This document shows, piece by piece, positions 15,360 to 24,008 of a DNA stretch of 64,000 bases. Source of the stretch: Brachybacterium sp. FME24 (GTDB lineage Bacteria; Actinomycetota; Actinomycetes; Actinomycetales; Dermabacteraceae). The position numbers and the translations under genes were made by a program. The stretch is from positions 124,001-188,000 of the forward strand of contig NZ_JABUXV010000006.1 in assembly GCF_014897705.1 (NCBI RefSeq), in the 5' to 3' direction. The notes under the pieces are model-generated. The model was not told the origin of the DNA, did no database searches, and saw nothing but the letters and a program-made list of their open reading frames with translations. The first letter of the stretch is position 1; every line of letters begins with the position of its first letter.

Positions 15360-17006
15360 ATGGCATCAACGGTGATCACCACCTCCATCGATCGGTTCGG
15401 CCGACGCAGCTTCCTCCGCGGCTCCGCCGCCCTCGCCGGCGCTGCCGGCCTCGTCGCAGGCATCGGTGCCTGTGCTCCTCGCGACTCCGAAGCGGGCACC
15501 GGGTCCGACTCCGGCGGCGCCCCCGCCGGTGAGGCGAACCCGGACGGCCACCTCACCGCCGCCATCAGCTATGAGCTCGGCACCAACGGCTACGACCCGA
15601 TGACGACGTCGGCCGCCCTGACCGTCGCGGTCAACTGGCACACCCTCGAGGGCCTGACCGAGCTGCATCCCGTGACCCGTGAGGTCTACGCGGCGCTGGC
15701 CACCGAGGTCCCCTCCGCCGACAGCACCTCCGTGGACGTCGCCCTGCGCGAGGGCGCGGTCTTCCACGACGGCACGCCGGTGACGACCGACGACGTGGTG
15801 TTCTCCTTCGAGCGCGTGATGGACCCCGCGAACGCCTCGCTCTACGCGCAGTTCATCCCGTTCATCGACTCGGTCACCGCGAAGGATGACACCACCGTCA
15901 CCTTCACCCTGACCGCTCCCACCGGCGTGTTCGCCGACCGGCTGTCCACCGTGAAGATCGTGCCGAAGGCCGCCGTCGAGGCCGACGCCAAGGCGTTCGA
16001 CTCGGACCCGATCGGGACCGGTCCCTGGAAGATGACGGACAACGGAGCCGCGTCCAAGGTCGTCGAGTTCGAACGATTCGACGACTACACCGGCGATATG
16101 CCCGCGAAGGGCGCCACCATGAGCTGGCAGATCATCCCCGACGCCGCGACGCGCACCAACGCCCTCCAGTCCGGCACCGTGCAGTCGATCGACTCCGTCC
16201 CCTACCTGTCGATCGACCAGCTCAAGGGGTCCGGCCAGGTCGAGTCCGTCGGCGGTTTCGGCCTGCTGTTCGCGATGTTCAACAACGCGGAGTCCAATCC
16301 GTTCCACGACCTCAAGAACCGGCAGGCCTTCCTCTACGCGATCGACATGGACAAGGTCATCGAGACCGGTCTGAGCGGCCAGGCGGAACCCGCCAGCTGC
16401 TTCGTGCAGACGGACCACCCGAACCACAAGGAGGCCTCGACGGTCTACTCCCTGGACGCGGACAAGGCGAAGTCCCTGTTCGCCGAGACCGGGCTGACCT
16501 CCTTCCGGATGCTGGTCACCGACCACGGCTGGGTCCAGCAGGTCACCCCGATCATCCAGGAGTCCCTCACCGCGCTCGGCATCGAGGTGACTTTCGAGCA
16601 GAAGCAGTCCGCCGACGTCTACAACACGATCGATTCGGACCCGGACTCCTACGACGTGGTCATCGCTCCCGGCGACCCCTCGGTGTTCGGCAACGACCCC
16701 GACCTGCTGATGCGCTGGTGGTACGGCGGCGACGTCTGGACCGACACCCGCATGCACTGGAAGGGTCAGGACTCCTACACGGAGGTCCAGGACCTGCTCA
16801 CCCAGGGCCTGGAGACCGCTGACGCGGCCGAGCAGGAGACCGTCTGGGGCCAGCTGTTCGACCTGTTGTCGAACGAGGTCCCGCTGTATCCACTGTTCCA
16901 CCGCAAGGCCCCCACGGCCTGGGCCCCCACCACGCTGGTGGACTTCAAGCCGATCTCGCTGACCGGGCTGAGCTTCATCGACGTCGCGTCCACGCAGACG
17001 GCCTGA
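15360..17006 (+). CDS. ABC transporter substrate-binding lipoprotein, family 5 (peptide/sialic acid type)
   Basis: A protein of 548 residues. The N-terminus is a Tat signal (RFGRRSFLRG) ending in a lipobox (GIGAC, lipid-modified Cys at about residue 38), so the protein is exported folded and anchored outside the membrane. The rest is an SBP_bac_5 domain: EGLTELHPV, VEPADSTS-type strands, FHDGTPVTTDDVVFSFERV, IGTGPWKM and NRQAFLYAIDMDKV. Family 5 proteins bind peptides, but sialic acid importers of the Sat/SiaEFGI type use the same fold. The adjacent nanA, nanK-nanE and sialidase genes make sialic acid the likely ligand. Start: ATG at 15360 or the GTG at 15372, which has AAGGGA about 11 bases upstream. 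A strong hairpin follows the stop. Confidence 0.88.
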   Translation: MASTVITTSIDRFGRRSFLRGSAALAGAAGLVAGIGACAPRDSEAGTGSDSGGAPAGEANPDGHLTAAISYELGTNGYDPMTTSAALTVAVNWHTLEGLTELHPVTREVYAALATEVPSADSTSVDVALREGAVFHDGTPVTTDDVVFSFERVMDPANASLYAQFIPFIDSVTAKDDTTVTFTLTAPTGVFADRLSTVKIVPKAAVEADAKAFDSDPIGTGPWKMTDNGAASKVVEFERFDDYTGDMPAKGATMSWQIIPDAATRTNALQSGTVQSIDSVPYLSIDQLKGSGQVESVGGFGLLFAMFNNAESNPFHDLKNRQAFLYAIDMDKVIETGLSGQAEPASCFVQTDHPNHKEASTVYSLDADKAKSLFAETGLTSFRMLVTDHGWVQQVTPIIQESLTALGIEVTFEQKQSADVYNTIDSDPDSYDVVIAPGDPSVFGNDPDLLMRWWYGGDVWTDTRMHWKGQDSYTEVQDLLTQGLETADAAEQETVWGQLFDLLSNEVPLYPLFHRKAPTAWAPTTLVDFKPISLTGLSFIDVASTQTA

Positions 17007-17010
17007 CCTC

Positions 17011-17047
17011 CGCGAGGCGGGACGGCGCCGCTCCGTCCTGCCTCGCG
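17011..17047 (+). terminator. Strong intercistronic hairpin after the binding-protein gene
   Basis: A 15-bp stem (17011-17025 with 17033-17047, one G-T pair) encloses a 7-base loop and begins five bases after the stop codon. Such hairpins between a binding-protein gene and its permease genes usually stabilise or partly terminate the mRNA, giving more binding protein than permease. Confidence 0.6.
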
Positions 17048-17134
17048 CTCGGCCCGCCGAGACCCGACGGCCGTCCTGCGTCGGCCCCGCCGTACCTACT
17101 GTCCTGACCCACAGCTCGACCCACGGAGGACCTC

Positions 17135-18100
17135 GTGTCCCAACTCGTCCGACTCATCGGGCGGCGCCTGATCGCGCTGCCGCTGATGATCCTCGGCGTC
17201 ACCCTGATGGTGTTCGTCATCATGTCGTTCTCGCCCTCGGACCCCGCGCGCCTCGCGCTCGGCGAGTCCGCCTCGCCGGAGGCCCTCGACCTCTACCGCG
17301 AGAACAACGGCCTGAACGACCCGATCTGGCTGCGCTACTTCACCTTCCTGGCCGGCCTGGTGCGCGGAGACCTGGGCACCAGCAGTGGCAACGTCCCCGT
17401 CACCGACGTGGTCGCCCGCGCCTTCCCGATCACCCTGCAGCTGACCTTCCTGGGGCTCGCGATCGCGATCGTGATCGCTGCGATCCTCGGCGTGCTGGCC
17501 GCCCTGTTCCGTGACCGGTGGGTGGACCAGGCGATCCGCGTGTTCACCGTCGCGTCCCTGGCGACCCCGTCGTTCTGGCTCGCGATCCTGATGATCCAGT
17601 GGCTCGGGGAGATCCCCGGCGGCTGGGGCATCTTCCCCGCCCTGGTGACCCGCTGGGTCGGACTCTTCGACGACCCCGGCACCTACCTGCGCAACATCGC
17701 GCTGCCGGCCCTGGCCCTGGCCATCCCCGTGGCCGGCTCCCTCACCCGCGTGGTCCGCACCGCCATGGTCGAGGAACTCGACCGCGACTACGTGCGCACC
17801 GCCGTGGGAGCCGGTGTCCCCTACTCGATCGTCATCAGCCGCAACGTGCTGCGCAACGCCCTGATCACCCCGATCACGGTGCTCGGCCTGCGCGTCGGCT
17901 ACCTCATGGGCGGCGCCGTGATCATCGAGATCATCTTCAACATCCAGGCCATGGGCCAGCTCATCCTCGACGGCGTCACCCGCAACGACGTGTTCCTGGT
18001 GCAGGGCGTGACCCTCGTGGTCGCGATCGCCTTCATCGTGGTCAACATCGCCGTGGACGTCCTGTACGTCGTCGTCAATCCCCGCATCAGGAGCGTCTGA
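17135..18100 (+). CDS. ABC transporter permease, DppB/OppB type
   Basis: A protein of 321 residues with six predicted membrane helices. The first is at residues 12-32 (LIALPLMILGVTLMVFVIMS). The N-terminal periplasmic segment FSPSDPARLALGESASPEAL is typical of DppB proteins. The cytoplasmic coupling loop carries the EAA motif near residue 215: VRTAMVEELDRDYVRTAVGAG. The start is a GTG 7 bases after ACGGAGG. With the next protein it would form the heterodimeric channel of the importer. The gene follows the binding-protein gene after a hairpin and leads directly into the fused permease-ATPase gene, one base apart. Confidence 0.92.
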   Translation: MSQLVRLIGRRLIALPLMILGVTLMVFVIMSFSPSDPARLALGESASPEALDLYRENNGLNDPIWLRYFTFLAGLVRGDLGTSSGNVPVTDVVARAFPITLQLTFLGLAIAIVIAAILGVLAALFRDRWVDQAIRVFTVASLATPSFWLAILMIQWLGEIPGGWGIFPALVTRWVGLFDDPGTYLRNIALPALALAIPVAGSLTRVVRTAMVEELDRDYVRTAVGAGVPYSIVISRNVLRNALITPITVLGLRVGYLMGGAVIIEIIFNIQAMGQLILDGVTRNDVFLVQGVTLVVAIAFIVVNIAVDVLYVVVNPRIRSV

Positions 18101-18101
18101 C

Positions 18102-20120
18102 ATGCGACCGAAGCTCGGATCCCGCCTCCAGTCCGTCAGCGGCAGCCCGCTGGCCTCCTTCACCTCCCTGCCCTTGCCCAGTCGCTTCGCGGTCGTGTTC
18201 CTGGCGCTGCTCGCCCTGATCGCGATCTTCGCGCCGCTGACGAGCTCGTACAGCCCCCTCGCCAGCGGCACCCCCGTGCTGCCGCCGAGCGCGGAGCACT
18301 GGATGGGCACGGACGCCATCGGCCGGGACATCTTCTCGCGCGTCTCCCATGGCGCCCGGTCCTCGCTGCTGATCGGCCTGGCGGCGACCGCCGGCGCCCT
18401 GGTCGCCGCCACCGTGCTGGGCTCCTTCGCCGCGACCGCCGCGAAGATGCCCTCGGAGATCCTGATGCGAGTGCTCGACGTGATCATGTCGTTCCCGGGC
18501 ATCGCCCTGGCCGCCGTGTTCGTCGCCGTGTTCGGCACCTCGCTGCCGGTGCTGATCTTCGCCATCGGCTTCCTCTACGTGCCGCAGCTGGCGCGGGTGG
18601 TGCGCGCCAATGTGCTCTCCCAGTTCGGTGAGGACTATGTCGCGGCCTCCCAGGTCATGGGCGCCTCCACCTCGTGGATCCTGCTCAAGCATGTCGCACG
18701 CAACTGCATCGCGCCGATCATGGTGTTCGCGACCGTGCTGGTGGCCGACGCGATCGTCCTGGAGGCGTCGCTGTCCTTCATCAACGCCGGGGTGCAGCCA
18801 CCGGCCCCGTCGTGGGGCAACATCCTCGCCGATGGCAAGCAGCTGCTGCTGGCCGGTTACTGGTGGCCGACGTTCTTCCCCGGCCTCGCGATCCTGCTGA
18901 CCGTGCTCGGCCTGAACATCCTCTCCGAGGGGCTCACCGACGCCATGGCCAGCCCGCGCATCAAGGCGACGGTCGACGTCGCAGCTGCCGAAGCAGCAGA
19001 GTCCGCCGAGCCCCATGAGTCGAATCAGTCCGTCGAGTCCCACGAGGCGCTCGGCGCGACCGACCGGGCGACCGCGCAGCGTCTGCTGCTGGATTCCCTG
19101 GCCTCCCTGCGCGCGGCCGAGCGGTCGCGCCCGGCCCGGCCCGTGGCTGACAGTTCCGTGCCCCCGCTGCTGGACGTCCAGGATCTGCGCGTCTCGTTCC
19201 CGGAGGCGCACGGCGAGGTCGACATCCTCGACGGCGTCTCCTTCCAGGTCCGGCCCGGCGAGACCATGGGCCTGGTCGGGGAATCCGGATCCGGCAAGTC
19301 GGTCGCGAGCCTCGCGATCATGGGGCTGCTGCCGCGCACCGCGCGCGTCAGCGGCACGGTGATGCTGGGTGGGACCGACCTGCTGTCCGTGTCGCAGAAG
19401 CAGATGAATGCCCTGCGCGGGCACGAGATCGCCATGATCTACCAGGACGCGCTGAGCTCTCTGAACCCCTCGATGCTGATCCGCTCGCAGCTCGCACAGC
19501 TGACCAGCCGCGGCGGCACCCGCAACGCTCGGGACCTGCTGGAGCTGGTGGGCCTGGACCCCGAGCGCACCCTGGCCGCCTACCCGCACGAGCTCTCCGG
19601 TGGCCAGCGACAGCGCGTGCTGATCGCGATGGCGCTGACCCGCGATCCGACGCTGGTGATCGCCGACGAGCCCACCACCGCGCTCGATGTCACGGTGCAG
19701 AAGCAGGTCGTCGAGCTGCTGAACTCCCTGCGCGAGGAGCTCGGTTTCGCGATGGTGTTCGTCAGCCACGACCTCGCCCTGGTCGCCCAGCTCGCCCACC
19801 GCGTGACCGTCATGTACGCGGGCCAGGTGATCGAGCAGGGCATCCAGCACGAGATGCTCATGGACCCGCGCCACGAGTACACCCGTGGGCTGCTGGGATC
19901 GGTGCTGTCGATCGAGGCCGGTGCCGAACGGCTCCACCAGGTCCCCGGCATCGTCCCCTCCCCGCGCGACTTCGCCCTCGGCGACCGCTTCGCCCCGCGC
20001 TCGCTGGATCCGTCGGCCGATCCCGCCCGCCGCCCGAAGCTGCTGGAGATCGGCGAGTCCGGTCACCGCGTGGCCAGCACCGGCGCCGTTCCCGCGCCTC
20101 TCGAAGGAGACCTGCGATGA
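18102..20120 (+). CDS. Fused ABC permease (DppC type) and ATPase (DppD type)
   Basis: A protein of 672 residues combining two components that are usually separate. Residues 1-290 are the DppC-like permease (helix at RFAVVFLALLALIAIFAPL; the HWMGTDAIGRDIFSRV signature; EAA loop VRANVLSQFGEDYVAASQVMGA). An Ala/Glu/Ser-rich linker spans about 290-350. From about 355 an ABC domain carries Walker A (GESGSGKS), the Q-loop, signature LSGGQRQRV, Walker B (LVIADEPTTALDV) and the H-loop (FVSHDLAL), ending with the oligopeptide/dipeptide C-terminal extension. Channel half and motor are thus covalently linked. The stop overlaps the next ATPase gene (ATGA). Confidence 0.92.
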   Translation: MRPKLGSRLQSVSGSPLASFTSLPLPSRFAVVFLALLALIAIFAPLTSSYSPLASGTPVLPPSAEHWMGTDAIGRDIFSRVSHGARSSLLIGLAATAGALVAATVLGSFAATAAKMPSEILMRVLDVIMSFPGIALAAVFVAVFGTSLPVLIFAIGFLYVPQLARVVRANVLSQFGEDYVAASQVMGASTSWILLKHVARNCIAPIMVFATVLVADAIVLEASLSFINAGVQPPAPSWGNILADGKQLLLAGYWWPTFFPGLAILLTVLGLNILSEGLTDAMASPRIKATVDVAAAEAAESAEPHESNQSVESHEALGATDRATAQRLLLDSLASLRAAERSRPARPVADSSVPPLLDVQDLRVSFPEAHGEVDILDGVSFQVRPGETMGLVGESGSGKSVASLAIMGLLPRTARVSGTVMLGGTDLLSVSQKQMNALRGHEIAMIYQDALSSLNPSMLIRSQLAQLTSRGGTRNARDLLELVGLDPERTLAAYPHELSGGQRQRVLIAMALTRDPTLVIADEPTTALDVTVQKQVVELLNSLREELGFAMVFVSHDLALVAQLAHRVTVMYAGQVIEQGIQHEMLMDPRHEYTRGLLGSVLSIEAGAERLHQVPGIVPSPRDFALGDRFAPRSLDPSADPARRPKLLEIGESGHRVASTGAVPAPLEGDLR

Positions 20121-20929
20121 CCGAGACGACACGTTCGACCACGGACGCAGTACCCACGATCGAGCTGCAGGACGTGCACGTGGTGCACAAGCTGCGCACC
20201 GGCAGCCTGCTGCACCCCGACACGATCCGCGCCGTCGACGGGGTCAGCGTGTCGGTGCGCCGCGGCGAGGTGCTCGGCATCGTCGGCGAATCCGGGTCCG
20301 GAAAGTCGACCCTGGCCCGAGTGATGACCGGCCTGCAACCGGTGACCAGCGGGAGCGTGCTCTTCGACGGTCGCCCCTTCAGCCGCTCCCGGGCACGCCG
20401 CCGAGAGCTCGGTCGCACCGTCTCGGTGGTCTTCCAGGACCCGGCGACCGCCCTGAACCCGCGCCTGGCGGTGCGGGAGACGCTCCTGGATCCGCTGCGG
20501 GTGCACGGCATCGGCACGGAACGGGACCGGATCGCCCGGGTCAAGGAGCTCCTGCACCTGGTGGGCCTGCCGCAATCGGCGCTGGAGGTGCTGCCTCGGC
20601 AGATCTCCGGTGGTCAGCGTCAACGCGTGGCGATCGCCCGAGCCCTGGCGCTCGAGCCTCAGATCATCGTCGCCGACGAGCCCACCAGCGCCCTGGACGT
20701 CTCGGTGCGCGCCCAGGTGCTGAACCTGCTCATGGACCTCAAGCGCGAGCTGGGCCTGGGCCTGGTGTTCATCTCCCACGACATCAGCACGGTCCGCTTC
20801 GTCTCCGACTCGATCATCGTCATGAACCACGGGAAGGTGATCGAGCACGACACCGCCGCGCGGATCTTCACCGATGCCCAGGACGAGTACACCCGCACCC
20901 TCCTCGCCGCCGCCCCCTCGCTGCTCTGA
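20117..20929 (+). CDS. ABC transporter ATP-binding protein, DppF type
   Basis: A protein of 270 residues and the second ATPase of the importer. Walker A is GESGSGKST at about residue 58, the signature is ISGGQRQRVAIARA at about 158, Walker B is IIVADEPTSALDV and the H-loop is FISHDIST. Together with the ATPase domain of the preceding fusion it would form the nucleotide-binding heterodimer. Its ATG overlaps the fusion's stop (ATGA), with GAAGGAGA just upstream. It lacks the extended C-terminal oligopeptide-type domain. The gene belongs to the sialic acid operon and is followed 63 bases later by nanA. Confidence 0.92.
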   Translation: MTETTRSTTDAVPTIELQDVHVVHKLRTGSLLHPDTIRAVDGVSVSVRRGEVLGIVGESGSGKSTLARVMTGLQPVTSGSVLFDGRPFSRSRARRRELGRTVSVVFQDPATALNPRLAVRETLLDPLRVHGIGTERDRIARVKELLHLVGLPQSALEVLPRQISGGQRQRVAIARALALEPQIIVADEPTSALDVSVRAQVLNLLMDLKRELGLGLVFISHDISTVRFVSDSIIVMNHGKVIEHDTAARIFTDAQDEYTRTLLAAAPSLL

Positions 20930-20992
20930 CGGCCCGACCCCACACCCTGCTCGAACCACTCAGCACTCGTCTCCCGAAGGAGCACCCCTGAC

Positions 20993-21964
20993 ATGACCTC
21001 CCCGCAGTCCAGCACCCCCACGCCCGCCTCCGCGTCCGAGGGCCTCACCGGCGTCGTCCCGCCGCTGATCACACCACTGACCGCCGACGGTGAGCTCGAC
21101 GTCCCCTCGCTCGAGCGCCTCGTCGCCCACCTGCTCGAGGGCGGGGTCGACGGCATCTTCGCGCTCGGCTCCAGCGGCGAGATCGCCTACTTCGACGATG
21201 CGCGACGCGCCCAGGTGCTCGAGGCCGTCACCGGCGTCGTCGCCGGCCAGGTGCCCGTCATCGCCGGTGTCATCGACACCCAGACCCACCGCGTCATCCA
21301 GCAGATCCGTGCCGCAGAGCGCTTCGACCTCTCCGGGTACGTGGTCACCGCCCCCTTCTACGCGATCACCGGCCCGGAGGAGATCGATACCCATTTCCGC
21401 ACTGTCGCAGCCGCCGCGGATGCCCCCCTGTGGGCGTACGACATCCCCGTGTGCGTGCATGTGAAGCTCGCCGCTGCCCAGCTGCTGCAGCTCGGACGCG
21501 ACGGAGTGATCACCGGCGTCAAGGACTCCAGCGGGGACGACGTCGGCTTCCGCCGGCTGTCGGCCGCGAACCGCGCGGCGGGCTCCCCGCTGACCCTGCT
21601 CACCGGCCACGAGGTCGTCGTCGACGGCGCGTACCTCGCCGGGGCCGACGGCTCCGTACCCGGCCTGGGCAACGTGGATCCTGCCGGGTACACACGCATG
21701 CACCGCGCGGCGCAGGCCGGCGACTGGGAGCAGGTGCGCCTGGAGCAGGACCGCCTGGCCGCCCTGTTCGAGATCGTCTTCCAGCCCACCGACAAGGTGG
21801 GCCCGGCCGCCGGTGTCGGGGCCTTCAAGACGGCGCTGCGCGAGCTCGGCATCATCTCCACCAATGCCATGACCGTCCCGATGTCGCCGATCGAGGGAGA
21901 GGCCGTGGGCCGGATCCGCGCGATCCTCGAGCAGACCGGTCTGCTGGACGGCGCCCATGCCTGA
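20993..21964 (+). CDS. nanA: N-acetylneuraminate lyase (DapA/NanA family aldolase)
   Basis: A protein of 323 residues with the DHDPS/NAL (beta/alpha)8 fold. The carboxylate-binding motif is GSSGE at 59-63, the catalytic tyrosine lies in WAYDIP (Tyr149), and the Schiff-base lysine is Lys177 in GVKDSSGD. The family includes dihydrodipicolinate synthase, but the location between a family-5 importer and nanK-nanE genes, with a sialidase downstream, argues for cleavage of N-acetylneuraminate to ManNAc and pyruvate. The first ~18 residues are a Ser/Pro/Thr-rich extension. The ATG has GAAGGAG upstream, and the stop overlaps the next gene by eight bases. The local motif YDIPVCVH is not a textbook NanA sequence, so a related sugar-acid aldolase remains possible. 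Confidence 0.82.
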   Translation: MTSPQSSTPTPASASEGLTGVVPPLITPLTADGELDVPSLERLVAHLLEGGVDGIFALGSSGEIAYFDDARRAQVLEAVTGVVAGQVPVIAGVIDTQTHRVIQQIRAAERFDLSGYVVTAPFYAITGPEEIDTHFRTVAAAADAPLWAYDIPVCVHVKLAAAQLLQLGRDGVITGVKDSSGDDVGFRRLSAANRAAGSPLTLLTGHEVVVDGAYLAGADGSVPGLGNVDPAGYTRMHRAAQAGDWEQVRLEQDRLAALFEIVFQPTDKVGPAAGVGAFKTALRELGIISTNAMTVPMSPIEGEAVGRIRAILEQTGLLDGAHA

Positions 21965-23720
21965 CCCGGTCCTCGCCCTCGACATCGGGGGCACCAAGAT
22001 CCGCGCCGCCCTGGTGCACGGGGCGGATCCGTCCGACGCCGCTGGTGCGACCGCAGGCCTCGCCGGAACTGCACTGACTCCTCGGATCGAGCGCGTGGCA
22101 CAGGTGGCGACGCCGGCGGGCGAGGGGCCCGAGGCGATCCTCGGCGCCGCACTCGACCTCGCCGCGCAGGTACGTGGCGCGACGGGTATCCGCGCCGTAG
22201 GCATCTCCTCGGCCGGGGTGATCGACGCCGCGCGCGGCCTCGTCACCCATGCGACCGGCTCCCTGGCCGGGTGGGCGGGGACCGACGTCTGCGGTCCCTT
22301 CGCCCAGCGGTTCGGAGCCCCGGTCAGCGTACTGAACGACGTGCATGCCCACGGGATCGGCGAGGCCCGTTTCGGGGTCGGCCGCGACCATGCCTCCTTG
22401 TTGCTGCTCGCCGTCGGCACCGGGATCGGCGGCTGCCACGTCGTGGACGGCTCCGCGGTCCTGGGTTCCCACGGCGCCGCCGGGCACGTCGGCCACCTCG
22501 CCGTCCCCGAAGCCGAGGGCGTGCCGTGTCCCTGCGGGCGTATCGGCCACCTCGAAGGGCTGGCCTCCGGGCCGGGCATCGTGCACCTCGCGCAGCGGCA
22601 CCGGGCGGAGACGGCCGGGTCCGGCTCCGGGGCTTCGACCGCTCCTCCCCTCACCGACGGACACAGCCTTGCGCGCGCAGCCCAGGAGTGCGATCCGGCG
22701 GCGCTGGAGGCGTACCGGGTCGCGGGCTTCGCGACCGGCCGCGTGATCGGCGGGCTGCTGAACACCCTGGACGTCGATGTCGTCGCCGTGACCGGGGGCG
22801 TCGCCGAGGTCCAGGGCCCCTGGCTCGCGGCGCTGGAGGACGGCATCGCCCACGACGCGATGGACGTCGTCGCATCCACCCCGGTGCTGACGGCGAGCGC
22901 CGGCACCCACGCCGCACTGCTGGGCGCCGCCGCCCGCGCCCTGGACGATCTTCCGGCTTCGCGCGGCGCACTCCGCACTGCACATCCCCCGAGTCCGCTC
23001 TCCCGCTCACTGAGTCAAAGGTTCCGCATGCATCCCCTGATCGCTCCTCTCGAGGGCACGCTGATCGTGTCCTGCCAGGCCTACCCGGGGGAACCGATGC
23101 GCGATCCCGGCACGATGGCGCGGGTTGCCGCGGCCGTGGAGAGCGGCGGGGCGAGCGCGGTGCGCGCGCAGGGTCTCGCGGACATCGAGCAGGTCGCGGG
23201 CATCGTGGATGTCCCCGTGATCGGGATCTGGAAGGACGGCGCCGAGGGCGTGTTCATCACCCCCACCCTCGAGCACTGCCTCGCGGTGATCGACGCCGGG
23301 GCCGACATCCTCGCCCTGGACGGCACCACCCGTCCCCGGCCCGACGGCCGCACCCTCGCCCAGACCGTCGAGGCGGTGCGTCAGCGCTTCGACGGCCCGC
23401 TGATGGCCGACTGCGACAGCGTGGAATCGGCGCTGATCGCCGCAGACCTCGGGATCGAGCTCATCGGCACCACCCTGGCCGGGTACACCGGCGCCCGGGA
23501 GAAGACCGACGGCCCCGACCTCGCCCTGCTGAGCGAACTCGCCGGCCGGCTCCCGGCATCCTCCGTCCTGGTCGCCGAAGGGCGCGTGCACACCCTCGCC
23601 CAGGCCGCCGCCGCCCGGCAGACGGGGGCGTTCGCCGTCGTCGTCGGCACCGCGATCACGCACCCCACCAGCATCACGACCTGGTTCCGCGACGCCGTGG
23701 CATCGGTGGAGCTCCTGTAG
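21957..23720 (+). CDS. nanK-nanE: Bifunctional N-acetylmannosamine kinase (ROK) - ManNAc-6-P 2-epimerase fusion
   Basis: A protein of 587 residues. Residues 1 to about 325 form a ROK sugar kinase: ATP-binding ALDIGGTKIRAALV at the start, GTGIGGCHVVDG in the middle, catalytic GHVGHLAVPEAEG, and the ROK zinc site CPCGRIGHLEGLASG. After a basic Ser/Pro-rich linker, a complete NanE domain begins at the Met near residue 358 (MHPLIAPLEGTLIVSCQAYP), with RAQGLADIEQV, VPVIGIWKDG, ILALDGTTRPRP and MADCDSVESALIAADLG. The two steps after NanA, ManNAc to ManNAc-6-P to GlcNAc-6-P, are therefore on one chain. AAAGG lies six bases before the internal ATG at 23028, so free NanE may also be made. The start overlaps the nanA stop. 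Confidence 0.9.
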   Translation: MPDPVLALDIGGTKIRAALVHGADPSDAAGATAGLAGTALTPRIERVAQVATPAGEGPEAILGAALDLAAQVRGATGIRAVGISSAGVIDAARGLVTHATGSLAGWAGTDVCGPFAQRFGAPVSVLNDVHAHGIGEARFGVGRDHASLLLLAVGTGIGGCHVVDGSAVLGSHGAAGHVGHLAVPEAEGVPCPCGRIGHLEGLASGPGIVHLAQRHRAETAGSGSGASTAPPLTDGHSLARAAQECDPAALEAYRVAGFATGRVIGGLLNTLDVDVVAVTGGVAEVQGPWLAALEDGIAHDAMDVVASTPVLTASAGTHAALLGAAARALDDLPASRGALRTAHPPSPLSRSLSQRFRMHPLIAPLEGTLIVSCQAYPGEPMRDPGTMARVAAAVESGGASAVRAQGLADIEQVAGIVDVPVIGIWKDGAEGVFITPTLEHCLAVIDAGADILALDGTTRPRPDGRTLAQTVEAVRQRFDGPLMADCDSVESALIAADLGIELIGTTLAGYTGAREKTDGPDLALLSELAGRLPASSVLVAEGRVHTLAQAAAARQTGAFAVVVGTAITHPTSITTWFRDAVASVELL

Positions 23721-23766
23721 AGCTACGTCCTGACCGCTGCACCTGTTCACCGCCGAACGGAGACCC

Positions 23767-23956
23767 ATGGAAGGCAACCCGCAGAGCGCCCGCGATCTGC
23801 CCGCGAGCGTCTGGACCTTCACCGGCTGTGCCCCGTCCGACCTGCGGATCACCGGGCAGCGGCGCGCCGGTGCGCCTGATCGGCCACCAATCCGATGCCG
23901 GTGAGGAGCATGCCCCGATTCTCGTCGGCGATGTCGCCGACGCCCTCGCCCCCTGA
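23767..23956 (+). pseudogene. Possible small gene with a frameshift, between nanK-nanE and the sialidase gene
   Basis: An ATG at 23767 follows CGGAG and opens a coding-like frame (ARDLPASVWTFTGCAPSDL) that stops at 23904. Around 23850 the high-GC third-position pattern moves to the next frame, which reads SGAPVRLIGHQSDAGEEH and stops at 23956. Joining the two frames by removing one base gives a coherent 62-residue protein. I do not recognise the family. It may be a decayed or sequencing-disrupted gene of the sialic acid operon, a remnant of a larger gene, or chance. Confidence 0.35.
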
Positions 23957-24008
23957 CCCAGCGGGGCGAGACCCTGAAGAATGCACCCCCAATGAAGGAG
24001 CACCATCG

